Below are positions 17,930 to 27,158 of a DNA stretch of 64,000 nucleotides, one piece after another. The position numbers and the translations under genes were made by a program. The stretch covers positions 1 through 64,000 of the forward strand of contig CAXUEY010000003.1 in assembly GCA_964250225.1 (NCBI GenBank), written 5' to 3'. The first letter of the stretch is position 1. Every line of letters begins with the position of its first letter. Origin of the DNA: Paraktedonobacter sp964250225 (lineage in GTDB: Bacteria > Chloroflexota > Ktedonobacteria > Ktedonobacterales > Ktedonobacteraceae). Below the pieces are notes generated by a model. That model did not search any database. It saw only the letters and a program-made list of their open reading frames with translations, and had not been told where the DNA came from.

Positions 17930-18127
17930 AGGGCGAGCCAGCCAATGCGCGGCCCAAAGATTGCCGTTTGCTGGAGCGAGGACGCACCATCCGGTGGGAA
18001 CGAAAAACAAGCGAGGATCGTCAAGAAAAATCAAGGATGCGCTATGGTTCCTAAAAACGTTTCTGATACTCGTTGCTGCTTGAGATCGTGGTTTAAGTGC
18101 TTCGGCGCGTAGAGAGGTGTATTTTTC
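17930..18127. other. non-coding stretch downstream of the iscB remnant
   Basis: I find no continuation of IscB (RuvC-II, HNH or RuvC-III) in any frame. A GTTCCTAAAA word near 18047 matches one near 17315 upstream of the omega-RNA, and the pair might mark former element ends; this is weak. Confidence 0.35.
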
Positions 18128-19624
18128 ATGATAAAAGAACCAGATAATACGCAACGTGTGCCCATTTCTCGTCACAACTCAAAAAACAACTGGCGTATCC
18201 TTCTGAGCCTCAGCCTTATCATAGCCATCCTGCTGGGTGGCATCGTCTATAGTCAGCGTTCCCAGATCCATCAATTGCTTCTGAATCTGACGGGATCACC
18301 CGCTCAACCCGTACAACTTACGCCGCTGACCCTTTCTCCACAAGCTGCAACGCCTGGGCAGGTTACTACTGTTACGGATTGGACAACGTACCATCAGAAT
18401 AACGCCCGTAGCGGATTTGTGGCGGGCACGCCTGACCCTACGGCCCTCACGAATCTATGGAAGCAGCCACTGGACGGGGCGGTTTATGCTGAGCCACTGG
18501 TGGTTGGTGGGCAGCTTATCGCCGTGACAGAAAACGACACCTTCTATGCCTTAAATGCACAGAGCGGCCAGATCCAGTGGCATACCAACGTGGGACGCCC
18601 TGTGGCCCTCTCAGACTTGCCTTGTGGTGATATTGACCCTCTTGGCATCACTGGCACACCCGTCTACGACCCACAGACAGGCCTGATCTTTGCTGTCGCA
18701 GAGGTTCAGGGGCCTGGGCACGTTCTTTTCGGCGTTGATGCAAAAACAGGACAGGTGAAGGTCCGTCGTTTAGTAGACCCTCCTGGTATCGATCCACGCG
18801 CTCACCAGCAGCGCTCGGCTCTGGCTCTGGCTGGTGATATGGTCTATATTGCCTACGGTGGACTGGACGGCGATTGTAGCGATTACCGCGGCCAGGTTGT
18901 AGCCTCGCGCACCGATGGAACGGGCTCGCTCCTGACATATCAGCTGCCAACTCCACGCGAAGGAGGCATCTGGACACCGCCGGGACCATCCATAGACGCG
19001 CAGGGAAAGCTCTATGTGTCAGTTGGCAACGGTGCAGTGACAGAGGGGAACTGGGACCATACGGATTCGATTTTACGCCTGTCCCCCACCCTACAATTGG
19101 AGGATGGTTTTGCACCCCAGGGCTGGGCGCAGGAAAATGCAACGGACGCGGATCTCGGTTCGCTCGGACCGGTCTTCTTGCCCAACGGCCTGATCTTTAT
19201 TCAGGGCAAGTCGAGTCAGGGCTACTTACTCAAAGCCAACAACCTGGGCGGGATTGGCGGGCAAATTCAGACCTTCTCCGCGTGTTCTTCCAGCGCCTTT
19301 GGGGGAGCTGCTGTAAATAGATCAGTGGCTTTTATTCCCTGTACTGATGGCTTGCGCCAGATCAAACTCGGTTCAGATGGGAAACTGCAAAACGGATGGC
19401 AGGCTCCCAATCAGGTGAGCGGCTCGCCCATTATAGGCGGGAATACGGTCTATAGTCTCGATTCCGCTGATGGCAGGCTCTACGCCCTTAATGCCGCGAC
19501 GGGTTCGGTGCGCACCACCGCCTCGGTTGGCGCAATATCGCGCTTCACGACTCCCACCCTTTTTCAGCATACCGTCTTTGTGGGGACCATGTCAGGGATT
19601 GTCGCAGTAAGCATACAGGCCTGA
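18128..19624 (+). CDS. membrane-anchored PQQ-like beta-propeller repeat protein
   Basis: This 498-residue protein has a cytoplasmic N-terminal stretch of about 27 residues, one signal-anchor helix (LLSLSLIIAILLGGIVY) and a large extracytoplasmic domain. That domain consists of PQQ-type propeller repeats, with recurring blades such as GQLIAVTENDTFYALNAQSGQIQW and VYSLDSADGRLYALNAATGSV. Such domains occur in quinoprotein dehydrogenases and in scaffold proteins like BamB. No cytochrome c motif or dehydrogenase active-site signature is obvious, so enzymatic activity is not claimed. The ATG at 18128 follows GAGAGGTG. It is monocistronic. Confidence 0.85.
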   Translation: MIKEPDNTQRVPISRHNSKNNWRILLSLSLIIAILLGGIVYSQRSQIHQLLLNLTGSPAQPVQLTPLTLSPQAATPGQVTTVTDWTTYHQNNARSGFVAGTPDPTALTNLWKQPLDGAVYAEPLVVGGQLIAVTENDTFYALNAQSGQIQWHTNVGRPVALSDLPCGDIDPLGITGTPVYDPQTGLIFAVAEVQGPGHVLFGVDAKTGQVKVRRLVDPPGIDPRAHQQRSALALAGDMVYIAYGGLDGDCSDYRGQVVASRTDGTGSLLTYQLPTPREGGIWTPPGPSIDAQGKLYVSVGNGAVTEGNWDHTDSILRLSPTLQLEDGFAPQGWAQENATDADLGSLGPVFLPNGLIFIQGKSSQGYLLKANNLGGIGGQIQTFSACSSSAFGGAAVNRSVAFIPCTDGLRQIKLGSDGKLQNGWQAPNQVSGSPIIGGNTVYSLDSADGRLYALNAATGSVRTTASVGAISRFTTPTLFQHTVFVGTMSGIVAVSIQA

Positions 19625-19741
19625 AGGCTCCTGCAATGTGCCCTTTTCTAAAAATATCCTTGAAAAGTGGCGTGTTTAGACGATGGTGGGTGAAACCATT
19701 ACCTTCACCGATTCTGTTCTTTTTTTATAGCTGAGCCGTGT

Positions 19742-19747
19742 TATAAT
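19742..19747 (+). promoter_or_regulatory. -10 box upstream of the phospholipase D gene
   Basis: A consensus TATAAT lies about 60 bases before the phospholipase D ATG. The matching -35 is poor. A GGTGAA/TTCACC hairpin lies just upstream, near 19690-19710, but is not followed closely by a T run. Confidence 0.35.
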
Positions 19748-19809
19748 AGAGCAACACAAACGGCGAAAGTTCCGTGAAAAAGGGATGTAAGAAAGGGAAA
19801 AAAGCAACG

Positions 19810-21639
19810 ATGAGCGCGTATGAGGTGGTACCTGAGCCGTGGTGGGCAGCGGGCGATATGCCTGTGCGAACCACTGCCAATCTCGCTTTCCTGGTGGATG
19901 GGCGTATGACTATGCTGGAAATGTGCATCTGTTTTCTCTCGGCCACGCGCACGATCTCGATCACCGCCTGGGGCTTAAGCCCGGAACTTTTGCTGGTGCG
20001 GGGAAAACATAAGTGCGCTGGTCCAGCGGGTTCCGCCGAACAGGAAGAACTCACGCGCTGGTTGCGTGCCAAACGGCTCCCAGAGGAAGCCCTTCGCTTC
20101 TGGCAGGATTGTTCCGAATTGAGTGTTACAAATGTCCTGGGCTATGCTGTGAGCAAAGGGGTTGAGGTACGCGTCCTGCTCTGGGATACGTATACCCTCC
20201 CATTTCAGGCTAGCCCAAAAGATGTGCAGAAAACCCTGGAGCCACTGGGGATTCACTGTTTGCTGGACGATAGCCATATGGGTCTGCTCAACCATCCACT
20301 TGAGGCCCATCATCAGAAAACAGCGATCATAGATAGCCGCGTAGCTTTTGTCGGTGGGGTCGATGTGATGGTGGAGAGCAACGGCGATTTTGACCGTTGG
20401 GATACCAAAGGGCATCCGTATCACACGCCGCTCCGCCTCAATAAAGATGGCAAGATGCCACATAGCTGGCACGACGTTCACACCCTTTTCTCCGGTCCCG
20501 CTGTGGCAGATGTCGAACGGAACTTTCGCGAGCGTTGGAATGCCGTGGTTGATCTTCACCAGTTCGATCCTGCCCTATGCCTCGCTGAACCTGCCGCCGT
20601 TCCCCAGAAAACGCGGCGTAGCGCGTATGCCGCAGATATGCCCCAGATCCAGGTGATACGCACCATTCCTCAGGGCATCTATCGCTTTGCCCCAGAGGAC
20701 GGCATTGCCACGATTTTGGAGACGTATCAGCGCGCTTTTGCGGGCGCGCAACGCTTTATCTATCTGGAGAATCAATATTTTTGGCAGCGCGCCTTTCTGG
20801 GCTTTGAAAACCCGGCCTTAGGTGTGCCTCATCCTGATATGGAGAAGTTGTTTCGCGTGCTGGCTGAGGCTCTGGCACGCGGGGTCGTGGTCACCCTCGT
20901 TCTGCCTGATAACCCGAATGTGGGACGGGAATTCACGGATGAGGGGCTGAGTTTATTGTGGGAGATGGCTCCTCAAGCGGCGGTTGCGGGCAGACTGAAG
21001 GTGTATACGCTGGGATCATCCTTGCAGCAAGATGGGCATACGTTTTATCGCTCCATTTATGTGCATGCCAAGACCACGATTGTCGATGACTGCTGGGTCA
21101 CGCTGGGTTCGGCCAACTTGAACAATCGAGGCATGCGCGACGATACCGAGTTGAATGTCGCCATCCTGCATGCAGAACTGGCCCAACGCTTACGTATGCT
21201 GTTGATGGCCGAGCATTTAGGGCTGTGCGACGAAGATACACTTTTCCAGATGCTCGATACATTGGGGCGCGTGCAGTTATCCGAGGATCAGGGTAAGATG
21301 GCGCGTTTCACCACTACCCTCAAACGCTGGACACGCGCTCGACTGGACCCCAGCAGCCCCGCCATACTGGTCCAGCAACCGATGAACGCCGCATTGGGAC
21401 GGCAATGGGCAACATTGCTGACACAGCTTGGTGACCCGCTCAAGGGGGCAGCGTTGTTTGCGAAACAGGCACAGGAAAATCTGCAAGCGGTGAGGGTGGG
21501 GCGTCCACTGAGCGGGCATCTACTGCCCTATATCCCTCATGAGCGAGCACAGGATTATGCCGTTGAGGTCCACGCGGTCAATGGTTGGCTGGATGTTTTG
21601 CCTGATCCTCAGATGGAGAAAGCGGCAACTGTCTCGTAA
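19810..21639 (+). CDS. phospholipase D-family protein
   Basis: This protein of about 609 residues carries two HKD motifs of the phospholipase D superfamily. The first is HHQKTAIID (His168, Lys170, Asp175) with GGVDV after it. The second is VHAKTTIVDD (His419, Lys421) followed by GSANLNNRGMRDDTELN. Both are needed for phosphodiesterase or phosphatidyl-transfer activity. The length is nearer to plant/bacterial PLD than to cardiolipin synthase, and no N-terminal membrane helices or clear signal peptide are seen. I prefer the ATG at 19810 (AAAGGG upstream) over a GTG at 19774. The real substrate is not known. Confidence 0.88.
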   Translation: MSAYEVVPEPWWAAGDMPVRTTANLAFLVDGRMTMLEMCICFLSATRTISITAWGLSPELLLVRGKHKCAGPAGSAEQEELTRWLRAKRLPEEALRFWQDCSELSVTNVLGYAVSKGVEVRVLLWDTYTLPFQASPKDVQKTLEPLGIHCLLDDSHMGLLNHPLEAHHQKTAIIDSRVAFVGGVDVMVESNGDFDRWDTKGHPYHTPLRLNKDGKMPHSWHDVHTLFSGPAVADVERNFRERWNAVVDLHQFDPALCLAEPAAVPQKTRRSAYAADMPQIQVIRTIPQGIYRFAPEDGIATILETYQRAFAGAQRFIYLENQYFWQRAFLGFENPALGVPHPDMEKLFRVLAEALARGVVVTLVLPDNPNVGREFTDEGLSLLWEMAPQAAVAGRLKVYTLGSSLQQDGHTFYRSIYVHAKTTIVDDCWVTLGSANLNNRGMRDDTELNVAILHAELAQRLRMLLMAEHLGLCDEDTLFQMLDTLGRVQLSEDQGKMARFTTTLKRWTRARLDPSSPAILVQQPMNAALGRQWATLLTQLGDPLKGAALFAKQAQENLQAVRVGRPLSGHLLPYIPHERAQDYAVEVHAVNGWLDVLPDPQMEKAATVS

Positions 21640-21692
21640 TTCTCCTCTCTTCCTCTGGAACAGGAGATGCATATGTTTCATAACAGTAAGCG

Positions 21693-22361
21693 ATGGGAGA
21701 TACAGAAATACCTATGAACGGACGCAACCCCTTTATAGAGAAGAAAACGACTCCACCGGTGGAAGTTGTACCGAAGAAAACGCCACCTATGAAAGATAAA
21801 GTGAAGAAAACGCCGCCAGCGCAAGATGAGTCGAAGAAAACAAATCTCGATGATTTTGTTGATCAGAATCTTGAAAACATCGTCGAATATCAGTTGCGCG
21901 CGGAAAAAGATCTCGATCAGCAACAGCGCGTTATCGAAATGCTCACCCGCAATGTTGGTCGACCTCGCTTTCTGTATGGCCTCCTGCTTATTGTGATACT
22001 CTGGATAGCATTTCAGCAATTGCTGGCCATGTTCGGGATGCGACCCCCTGATCCATCTCCTTTCAACTGGCTGCAAGGCCTGATTAGCCTGACGGCGTTG
22101 GCGGTGACTGTTATGGTGCTGATTATGCAAAACAGGCAGGCGCAATACTCAGAGCACCGCCGTCATCTGGATCTCCAGGTAAACTTGCTGGTGGAGCAGA
22201 AGGTCACCAAAGTAATCGCCTTATTGGAAGAACTTCGTCGTGATCTGCCCTCGGTCCATGATCGCGTTGATAGGCAGGCGGAAGCGTTGCAGGAAATTGT
22301 CGATCCCCAAGAGATTCTGCGCGCACTGCAAAACAGGCTTGATGATACTCCCCCTGAATAA
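21693..22361 (+). CDS. DUF1003 family membrane protein
   Basis: This protein of up to 222 residues has a Lys/Pro/Thr-rich N-terminus with three KKTPP-type repeats. Two transmembrane helices near residues 95-113 and 127-147 flank the short loop FGMRPPDPSPFNW, and a helical cytoplasmic tail follows. The pair of helices with PSPFNWL and MQNRQAQYSEHRRHLDLQVN is the DUF1003 pattern; the function of the family is unknown. The start may be 21693 or the ATG at 21714. A strong hairpin follows three bases after the stop. Confidence 0.82.
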   Translation: MGDTEIPMNGRNPFIEKKTTPPVEVVPKKTPPMKDKVKKTPPAQDESKKTNLDDFVDQNLENIVEYQLRAEKDLDQQQRVIEMLTRNVGRPRFLYGLLLIVILWIAFQQLLAMFGMRPPDPSPFNWLQGLISLTALAVTVMVLIMQNRQAQYSEHRRHLDLQVNLLVEQKVTKVIALLEELRRDLPSVHDRVDRQAEALQEIVDPQEILRALQNRLDDTPPE

Positions 22362-22363
22362 GT

Positions 22364-22419
22364 GTTTATTTATGTATACGCTTCTCTTTTCCAGCGGAGA
22401 AGCGTATACATAAATAAAC
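22364..22419. terminator. bidirectional hairpin with 23-bp perfect stem
   Basis: Perfect inverted repeats at 22364-22386 and 22397-22419 enclose a 10-base loop. The hairpin lies between the convergent DUF1003 gene and the recQ remnant. It is far longer than needed for termination and has no separate T tract; the AT-rich base of the stem may act in its place. Confidence 0.8.
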
Positions 22420-22432
22420 GGCTTTCTACATG

Positions 22433-23615
22433 CTACTTGACCGCACTCAATAGCCCATTAGTGGTCACGATCTCGATTGAGAGCGTTTTGTATCCTACAT
22501 CATCAAACAGCACAACAATCTTATCCTCTTCGTAACGCATCACCAGACCCTCCCCCCAACTGCTATGGGTGACACGACTACTGGTGGGGAAAGGCATCGG
22601 GCTGCTCTCCTTCGCGGTTAAGCCACTCTCGCAGGTGTCGCAGCAACTACAGGGGGCGTTCAGCTCCTCGCCAAAATAGTTCAGCAAATATTTGCGTCGG
22701 CAGTCCGCGCTCTCGGCATAGCCCTGGACCATCGCCAGACGTGAGCGCACAACCTGACGCCGGTTCTCGTGGAAGCGCACGGCCTCGTTCGCGATTTTGT
22801 TTAGATTGACCGGCTTCTTGCCGGGTTGGACCTTGCCATCGGGTAAGATTTTGACGACCCCCAGTTCTTCCAGATACCCTAAGACCTGTGTCAATCGCGT
22901 TTGTGAAACATCTAGCTCTTCTTTGAGCACTTTGGGATCGCTGACTCCGCCATGCTCATGTACTACGCGGGCGATTATCTCTACCTCGTCGATCTCAACT
23001 TTTCCGCGACTGGTGAGAAAACTACGCAGACCAAGATCTTTGGGGTTATAGAAGAGGATGGCTTCTGCTTTCTCACCATCGCGGCCCGCCCGCCCAATTT
23101 CCTGATAATATGCATCGACCGAATCGCTGATCTCGTAGTGATACACGAAACGGACATTGCTCTTGTTCACTCCCATCCCAAAGGCGGTGGTGGCGACGAT
23201 GACCTCAAACGTATCTTGCATAAAGGCGGTCTGGGCCTGGGCGCGTTTCTTCGGGTTCATGCCCGCGTGGTAGGCTATTGCTCGGATATTCTGCGTACAC
23301 AGATGTTGCGCTAACTCTTCAGCGTGTAATCAGCAAAGAGGCTGCCTGATAGATAAAGGACTTCCCTGAGCCGGTTGGCATCACTGCCAGCGTGTCGTGA
23401 CCATTCAGCAGGGCCTGAATAGCCGTTTCCTGACCTGGACGTAGCGCGTCGTAATGCATCTTATTACGCGTAATACGCCGCAAGCGCCGCCTATTGTTCC
23501 ATCGTTTAAACATGCGTCCTACTTTGTTCATCCATGCTGAAGAAATTCCAGCCAGACAGTTTTCGTGAAGGGAGTTTCCACGCCGCCTCTTGCTTTGCGC
23601 GAAGTAGATGTGCAC
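22433..23615 (-). pseudogene. recQ: RecQ helicase gene with large internal deletion
   Basis: The N-terminal piece has LRPGQETAIQALLNGHDTLA and Walker A MPTGSGKS, then stops at IYQAASLLI. The sequence jumps, in another frame, to AEELAQHLCTQNIRAIAYHAGM and continues with the intact second RecA-like domain (TTAFGMGVNKSNVRFV, QEIGRAGRDG), the RQC zinc cysteines (CRRKYLLNYFGE, CSCCDTC) and a C-terminal UvrD-tail-like domain (SSWGEGLVMRYEED). About 150 residues, including the DEAH box and motifs Ia-III, are missing. The deletion junction is near 23325-23335. It cannot be an active helicase. Confidence 0.8.
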
Positions 23616-23891
23616 GAATCACTTCCCTGTGCATTATCTTGACGGTCCCACGGTGCGATCCGATGGGGCGCGTCGTCGTCCTGCACATACTCTTCATTTT
23701 CAATACGTACCAGTGCGCTATCACGTAGACGCCCAATGATCACCAGGACTTTTGTATCGTGAGTTGGTAAATATGCCTGAAACGAGTCATTCGCTTCATG
23801 GTGAATAGGTCAACTTTGATATAATACTGATAAGAAGAAAACAAGTTCTGATTGGTGTATGCAAAAATTACAACCTGGAAAGGACACTATC
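23616..23891. other. intergenic region with -10 box for the GH35 gene
   Basis: A TATAAT at 23820-23825 lies 70 bases before the GH35 start. A short minus-strand frame (around 23600-23790) reads as plausible protein (VLVIIGRLRDSALVRIENEEY), but has no good start and no family I recognise; it may be a gene fragment. Confidence 0.35.
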
Positions 23892-25637
23892 GTGAGCACA
23901 TTCACGTATAACGAGCACCATTTTTTGTTGGATGGAGAGCCATTTCGCCTGCTCTCAGGGGCGATGCACTATTTTCGCGTCCCTGTCGCCAGTTGGGATG
24001 ATCGCTTCGCAAAGCTGCGGGCGATGGGCTTGAATACGGTCGAGACCTATGTGGCCTGGAACCTGCATGAGCCGCGCCAGGGGGAATTTCACTTCGAGGG
24101 CAATCTGGACGTGGCGGAGTATATTCGCTGTGCCGCGCGCCACGATTTGCGGGTGATTGTGCGTTCTGGTCCCTATATTTGCGCTGAGTGGGACCTGGGT
24201 GGCCTGCCCGCGTGGTTGCTCAAAGATCCGGGCACGCGTCTGCGCTGCGCTCATCCCCCCTATCTTCAGGCGGTGGATCGCTTCTTTGACGCGCTTCTGC
24301 CGCGGTTGACTCCCTTGCAAATTACGCGCGGCGGCCCCATTCTTGCCATGCAGGTCGAGAACGAGTACGGCAGCTATGGCAACGACAAAGAATATTTGCG
24401 CTACCTGGAAGACGGCCTGCGCGCGCGTGGCGTCGAGGTGCTGCTCTTCACCTCGGATGGCCCTACCGACGAAATGCTGCACAATGGCACGCTCCCTCAT
24501 CTCTTGAAAACCGTCAATTATGGTTCGCGGGCCACAACAGCGTTTGCCATGCTGCGTACCTACCAGCCTGATGGACCATTGATGTGTATGGAATTCTGGA
24601 ACGGCTGGTTCGATCATTGGGGCGAGTCGCACCATACCCGCGAACCGGAGGACGCTGCCGCCACGCTAGACGAAATCCTGGCCAGCGGCGCTTCGGTCAA
24701 CTTCTATATGTTTCACGGTGGCACCAACTTTGGCTTCCTGAATGGCGCTAACGAGTTCAAGGGACTTTATCTACCGACGACCACCAGCTACGACTACGAC
24801 GCGCCCCTCAGCGAGGCTGGCGATCCCACGCCCAAGTACTATCGTTATCGCGAGGTGTTGGGGAAATACGTCGAGCTGTCCGACCTGCCACTGCCCGAAC
24901 CTGCCCCCAAACAGGCCATCGATAGCGTGCAGGTGCGCGAGTCGGTCGGGCTGTTTGAGGCGCTCCCAACGCTGGCCGAGCCACATCCGACCGTCACTCC
25001 TGAACCAATGGAATATTTCGACCAGAACTACGGCTTTATCCTCTATCGTACGACCCTCACTGGCCCTCGTTCTGAAGCGGAACTCACCGTGCTCGGCCTG
25101 CATGATCGTGCCCAGGTCTTCGGGAACGGCGAATTGCTGGGGACACTCACACGCGGTCCCGCCGAGACTTCACTGCCCCTGAGCGTCCCGGCTGAGGGCC
25201 TGACGCTCGATATCCTGGTCGAGAACATGGGGCGCATCAACTTCGGGTCCGCTCTGCTGGACCGCAAAGGGATTACCGATGGCGTGCTGCTCGGTCAGCA
25301 ATATCTCTATCACTGGAGCGTCTACCCTTTGCCGCTTGAGCACCTCGACGCTCTGCCTTTCCAGCGTAACGAGCAGCAGAATGGGCCAGCCTTCTATCGC
25401 GCGCACTTTGAGACGACAAGCCAGCATGATACCTTTTTAGCTCTGCCCGGTTGGACCAAAGGCGTATGCTGGCTCAACGGCTTCAACCTCGGTCGCTACT
25501 GGCAGATCGGACCGCAGCAGACACTCTACGTCCCCGGTTCGCTGTTCCAATCCGGCACAAACGAGCTGGTGATCTTTGAGTTGCATGAAACTGGCGAGCG
25601 CGTGGTTGAGTTCCGCGCCCAACCGGAGTTTATCTGA
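23892..25637 (+). CDS. beta-galactosidase, glycoside hydrolase family 35
   Basis: This protein of about 581 residues is a GH35 retaining beta-galactosidase. The N-terminal (beta/alpha)8 barrel starts at FLLDGEPFRLLSGAMHYFRVP. The acid/base Glu is in MQVENEYGSYG and the nucleophile Glu is in CMEFWNGWFDHWG (about residues 158 and 234). Two beta-sandwich domains follow, ending with the family motif WTKGVCWLNGFNLGRYWQIGPQ. No signal peptide is seen, so it is probably intracellular. I prefer the GTG at 23892, which has GGAAAGGA upstream, over the ATG at 23859, which has none. Specificity for galactose is inferred from the family. Confidence 0.9.
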   Translation: MSTFTYNEHHFLLDGEPFRLLSGAMHYFRVPVASWDDRFAKLRAMGLNTVETYVAWNLHEPRQGEFHFEGNLDVAEYIRCAARHDLRVIVRSGPYICAEWDLGGLPAWLLKDPGTRLRCAHPPYLQAVDRFFDALLPRLTPLQITRGGPILAMQVENEYGSYGNDKEYLRYLEDGLRARGVEVLLFTSDGPTDEMLHNGTLPHLLKTVNYGSRATTAFAMLRTYQPDGPLMCMEFWNGWFDHWGESHHTREPEDAAATLDEILASGASVNFYMFHGGTNFGFLNGANEFKGLYLPTTTSYDYDAPLSEAGDPTPKYYRYREVLGKYVELSDLPLPEPAPKQAIDSVQVRESVGLFEALPTLAEPHPTVTPEPMEYFDQNYGFILYRTTLTGPRSEAELTVLGLHDRAQVFGNGELLGTLTRGPAETSLPLSVPAEGLTLDILVENMGRINFGSALLDRKGITDGVLLGQQYLYHWSVYPLPLEHLDALPFQRNEQQNGPAFYRAHFETTSQHDTFLALPGWTKGVCWLNGFNLGRYWQIGPQQTLYVPGSLFQSGTNELVIFELHETGERVVEFRAQPEFI

Positions 25638-25747
25638 AGCAGCAATCTTTTCCTGTAGTATCAGGGGTTTCCTTTTCCGTTAAACGAATGGCTGGCTTTT
25701 TGTGTTCAATCTGAGTGTGCATCTGGTTCGACTGTTCCTCCGAGGAA

Positions 25748-26746
25748 CTAGCTGAATGGATCGGTATGAATCAGCCCCAGACTGGCGAAGCTGAGCAAAA
25801 GCAGCATGATGGCGGCGAGGCGCGTGGGAAGAGTCTGCGGCTGCTCCGTTTGAACGGCTGCGGTTGGTTGCGTGTTGAGTGAGGAGACATCGGCCAGTTC
25901 GGGCATCTGGGACTGGAGAATAGGAGACGCCTCAGGGTCGATCAGCGCTGTCTGATAGGCTGTGGTTAGTGCGAGGGGCGTGGCGAAACGCAGTCTGGGC
26001 GTTTTTGCCAGCGCGCTGAAGAGCACTTGATCGAGTGCCGGCGAAATCTGTGGATTGAGACTTGAGGGCAGAACAAGCGGTTCGCGCAAATGTTTTACAC
26101 AAATCGATATAGGGTTTTTGCCCTGAAAAGGCACCTGGCCTGTCAACATCTCGTAGAGCACTATGCCAAGCGCATAGATGTCGCTACTGGTATTGCAGGG
26201 GGTATTCATCAATTCGGGTGCCATATAATAGGGCGTTCCCAGCATACACCCGGCTGCCGTGAGCGTGCTGACTCCTCCCACTTTCCTGGCCAATCCAAAA
26301 TCCGCCAGCCAGACATGCTGCGTTTCATCAAGTAAAATATTGCCGGGTTTAATGTCGCGATGGATCATACCCCTGGTGTGCAAAAAATGGAGCGCGTCCG
26401 CGACCTGCCCCAGAATGGTGCCAGCCTCCTCTGCACTCAACGGCCCCGCGGCAAGACGCTCTTTTAAACTGCCACAAGCGATATACGGCATCACATAATA
26501 ATACACGCCGCCCTGTTGCCCATGATCTACTGTTGGGATAATATGGGGATGCTGCACCATCATGAGCGTTTGCACTTCCCTTTGAAAGCGCAGACAATCA
26601 TCCTCATCTTCTGCGTGGACAATTTTGACGGCGTAGAGCTGCTCGTCGTTCGTACGAGAAGCAAGATAGATCTCCGACATGCCTCCGCGAGCCAGTAGAC
26701 GTTCTAGATGATATGATCCCAGTGTTGTGCCGCTGATTTCGTCCAT
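25748..26746 (-). CDS. membrane-anchored Ser/Thr protein kinase
   Basis: This 332-residue protein has a complete Hanks-type kinase domain: glycine loop LLARGGMSEIYLA, catalytic Lys41 in YAVKIV, HRDIKPGNILL and DFG in LADFGLAR, with GTPYYMAPE and DIYALGIVLYEMLTG after it. A linker rich in Gln/Thr/Pro leads to a single C-terminal helix (LAAIMLLLLSFASLGLI) followed by only a few residues. No PASTA or other extracellular sensor is present. The ATG at 26746 has AGAAGAG upstream. It is monocistronic and convergent with the GH35 gene; substrates are unknown. Confidence 0.9.
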   Translation of the reverse strand: MDEISGTTLGSYHLERLLARGGMSEIYLASRTNDEQLYAVKIVHAEDEDDCLRFQREVQTLMMVQHPHIIPTVDHGQQGGVYYYVMPYIACGSLKERLAAGPLSAEEAGTILGQVADALHFLHTRGMIHRDIKPGNILLDETQHVWLADFGLARKVGGVSTLTAAGCMLGTPYYMAPELMNTPCNTSSDIYALGIVLYEMLTGQVPFQGKNPISICVKHLREPLVLPSSLNPQISPALDQVLFSALAKTPRLRFATPLALTTAYQTALIDPEASPILQSQMPELADVSSLNTQPTAAVQTEQPQTLPTRLAAIMLLLLSFASLGLIHTDPFS

Positions 26747-27158
26747 TTTCTCACTCTTCTAACAGGGTATCCTCGCTCTCTTGCTTACACGTCTCAATTT
26801 CACACAGGGTGTCAGGTCGAATCTCTTTATATGTATGAGTTTAAGGATATGAAGCAGCTTATCAGGCTGATTGAGCAAGCTATCCACATATCTATGTTCT
26901 CAGCGTATTCTAACATTCCTCAGAATATTCTAATATTTATAGCGTGCAAAAAATGCATATAAGATATCTTGCGTTATAGATATGAAAGATTGAGGATCTG
27001 ATCAGGGTGAAACAGACCCAGAAGTCACTAATTTGTCTAAAAGGGGGAGAAATGCGTGAGGTTTTATGTATAATCAACGTAGTTAAACACATACCACAAA
27101 GATGGGAATGGTGAGTACCTTTTCCCTCAGTATCTTTTCCTTCTAGGAAGGACCTTCT
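26747..27158. other. AT-rich divergent intergenic region
   Basis: This 410-base stretch separates the kinase and binding-lipoprotein genes and must carry both promoters. It is clearly more AT-rich than its surroundings. TATAAT-like words occur (for example TATAAT near 27070), but I cannot pair them with confidence. No gene or RNA is seen. Confidence 0.35.

Noticed and set aside
17930..18127. Continuation of IscB (RuvC-II, HNH, RuvC-III)
   Set aside because: No HNH zinc cysteines or RuvC motifs are found in any frame. A GWLA-like string exists only on the opposite strand and is chance.
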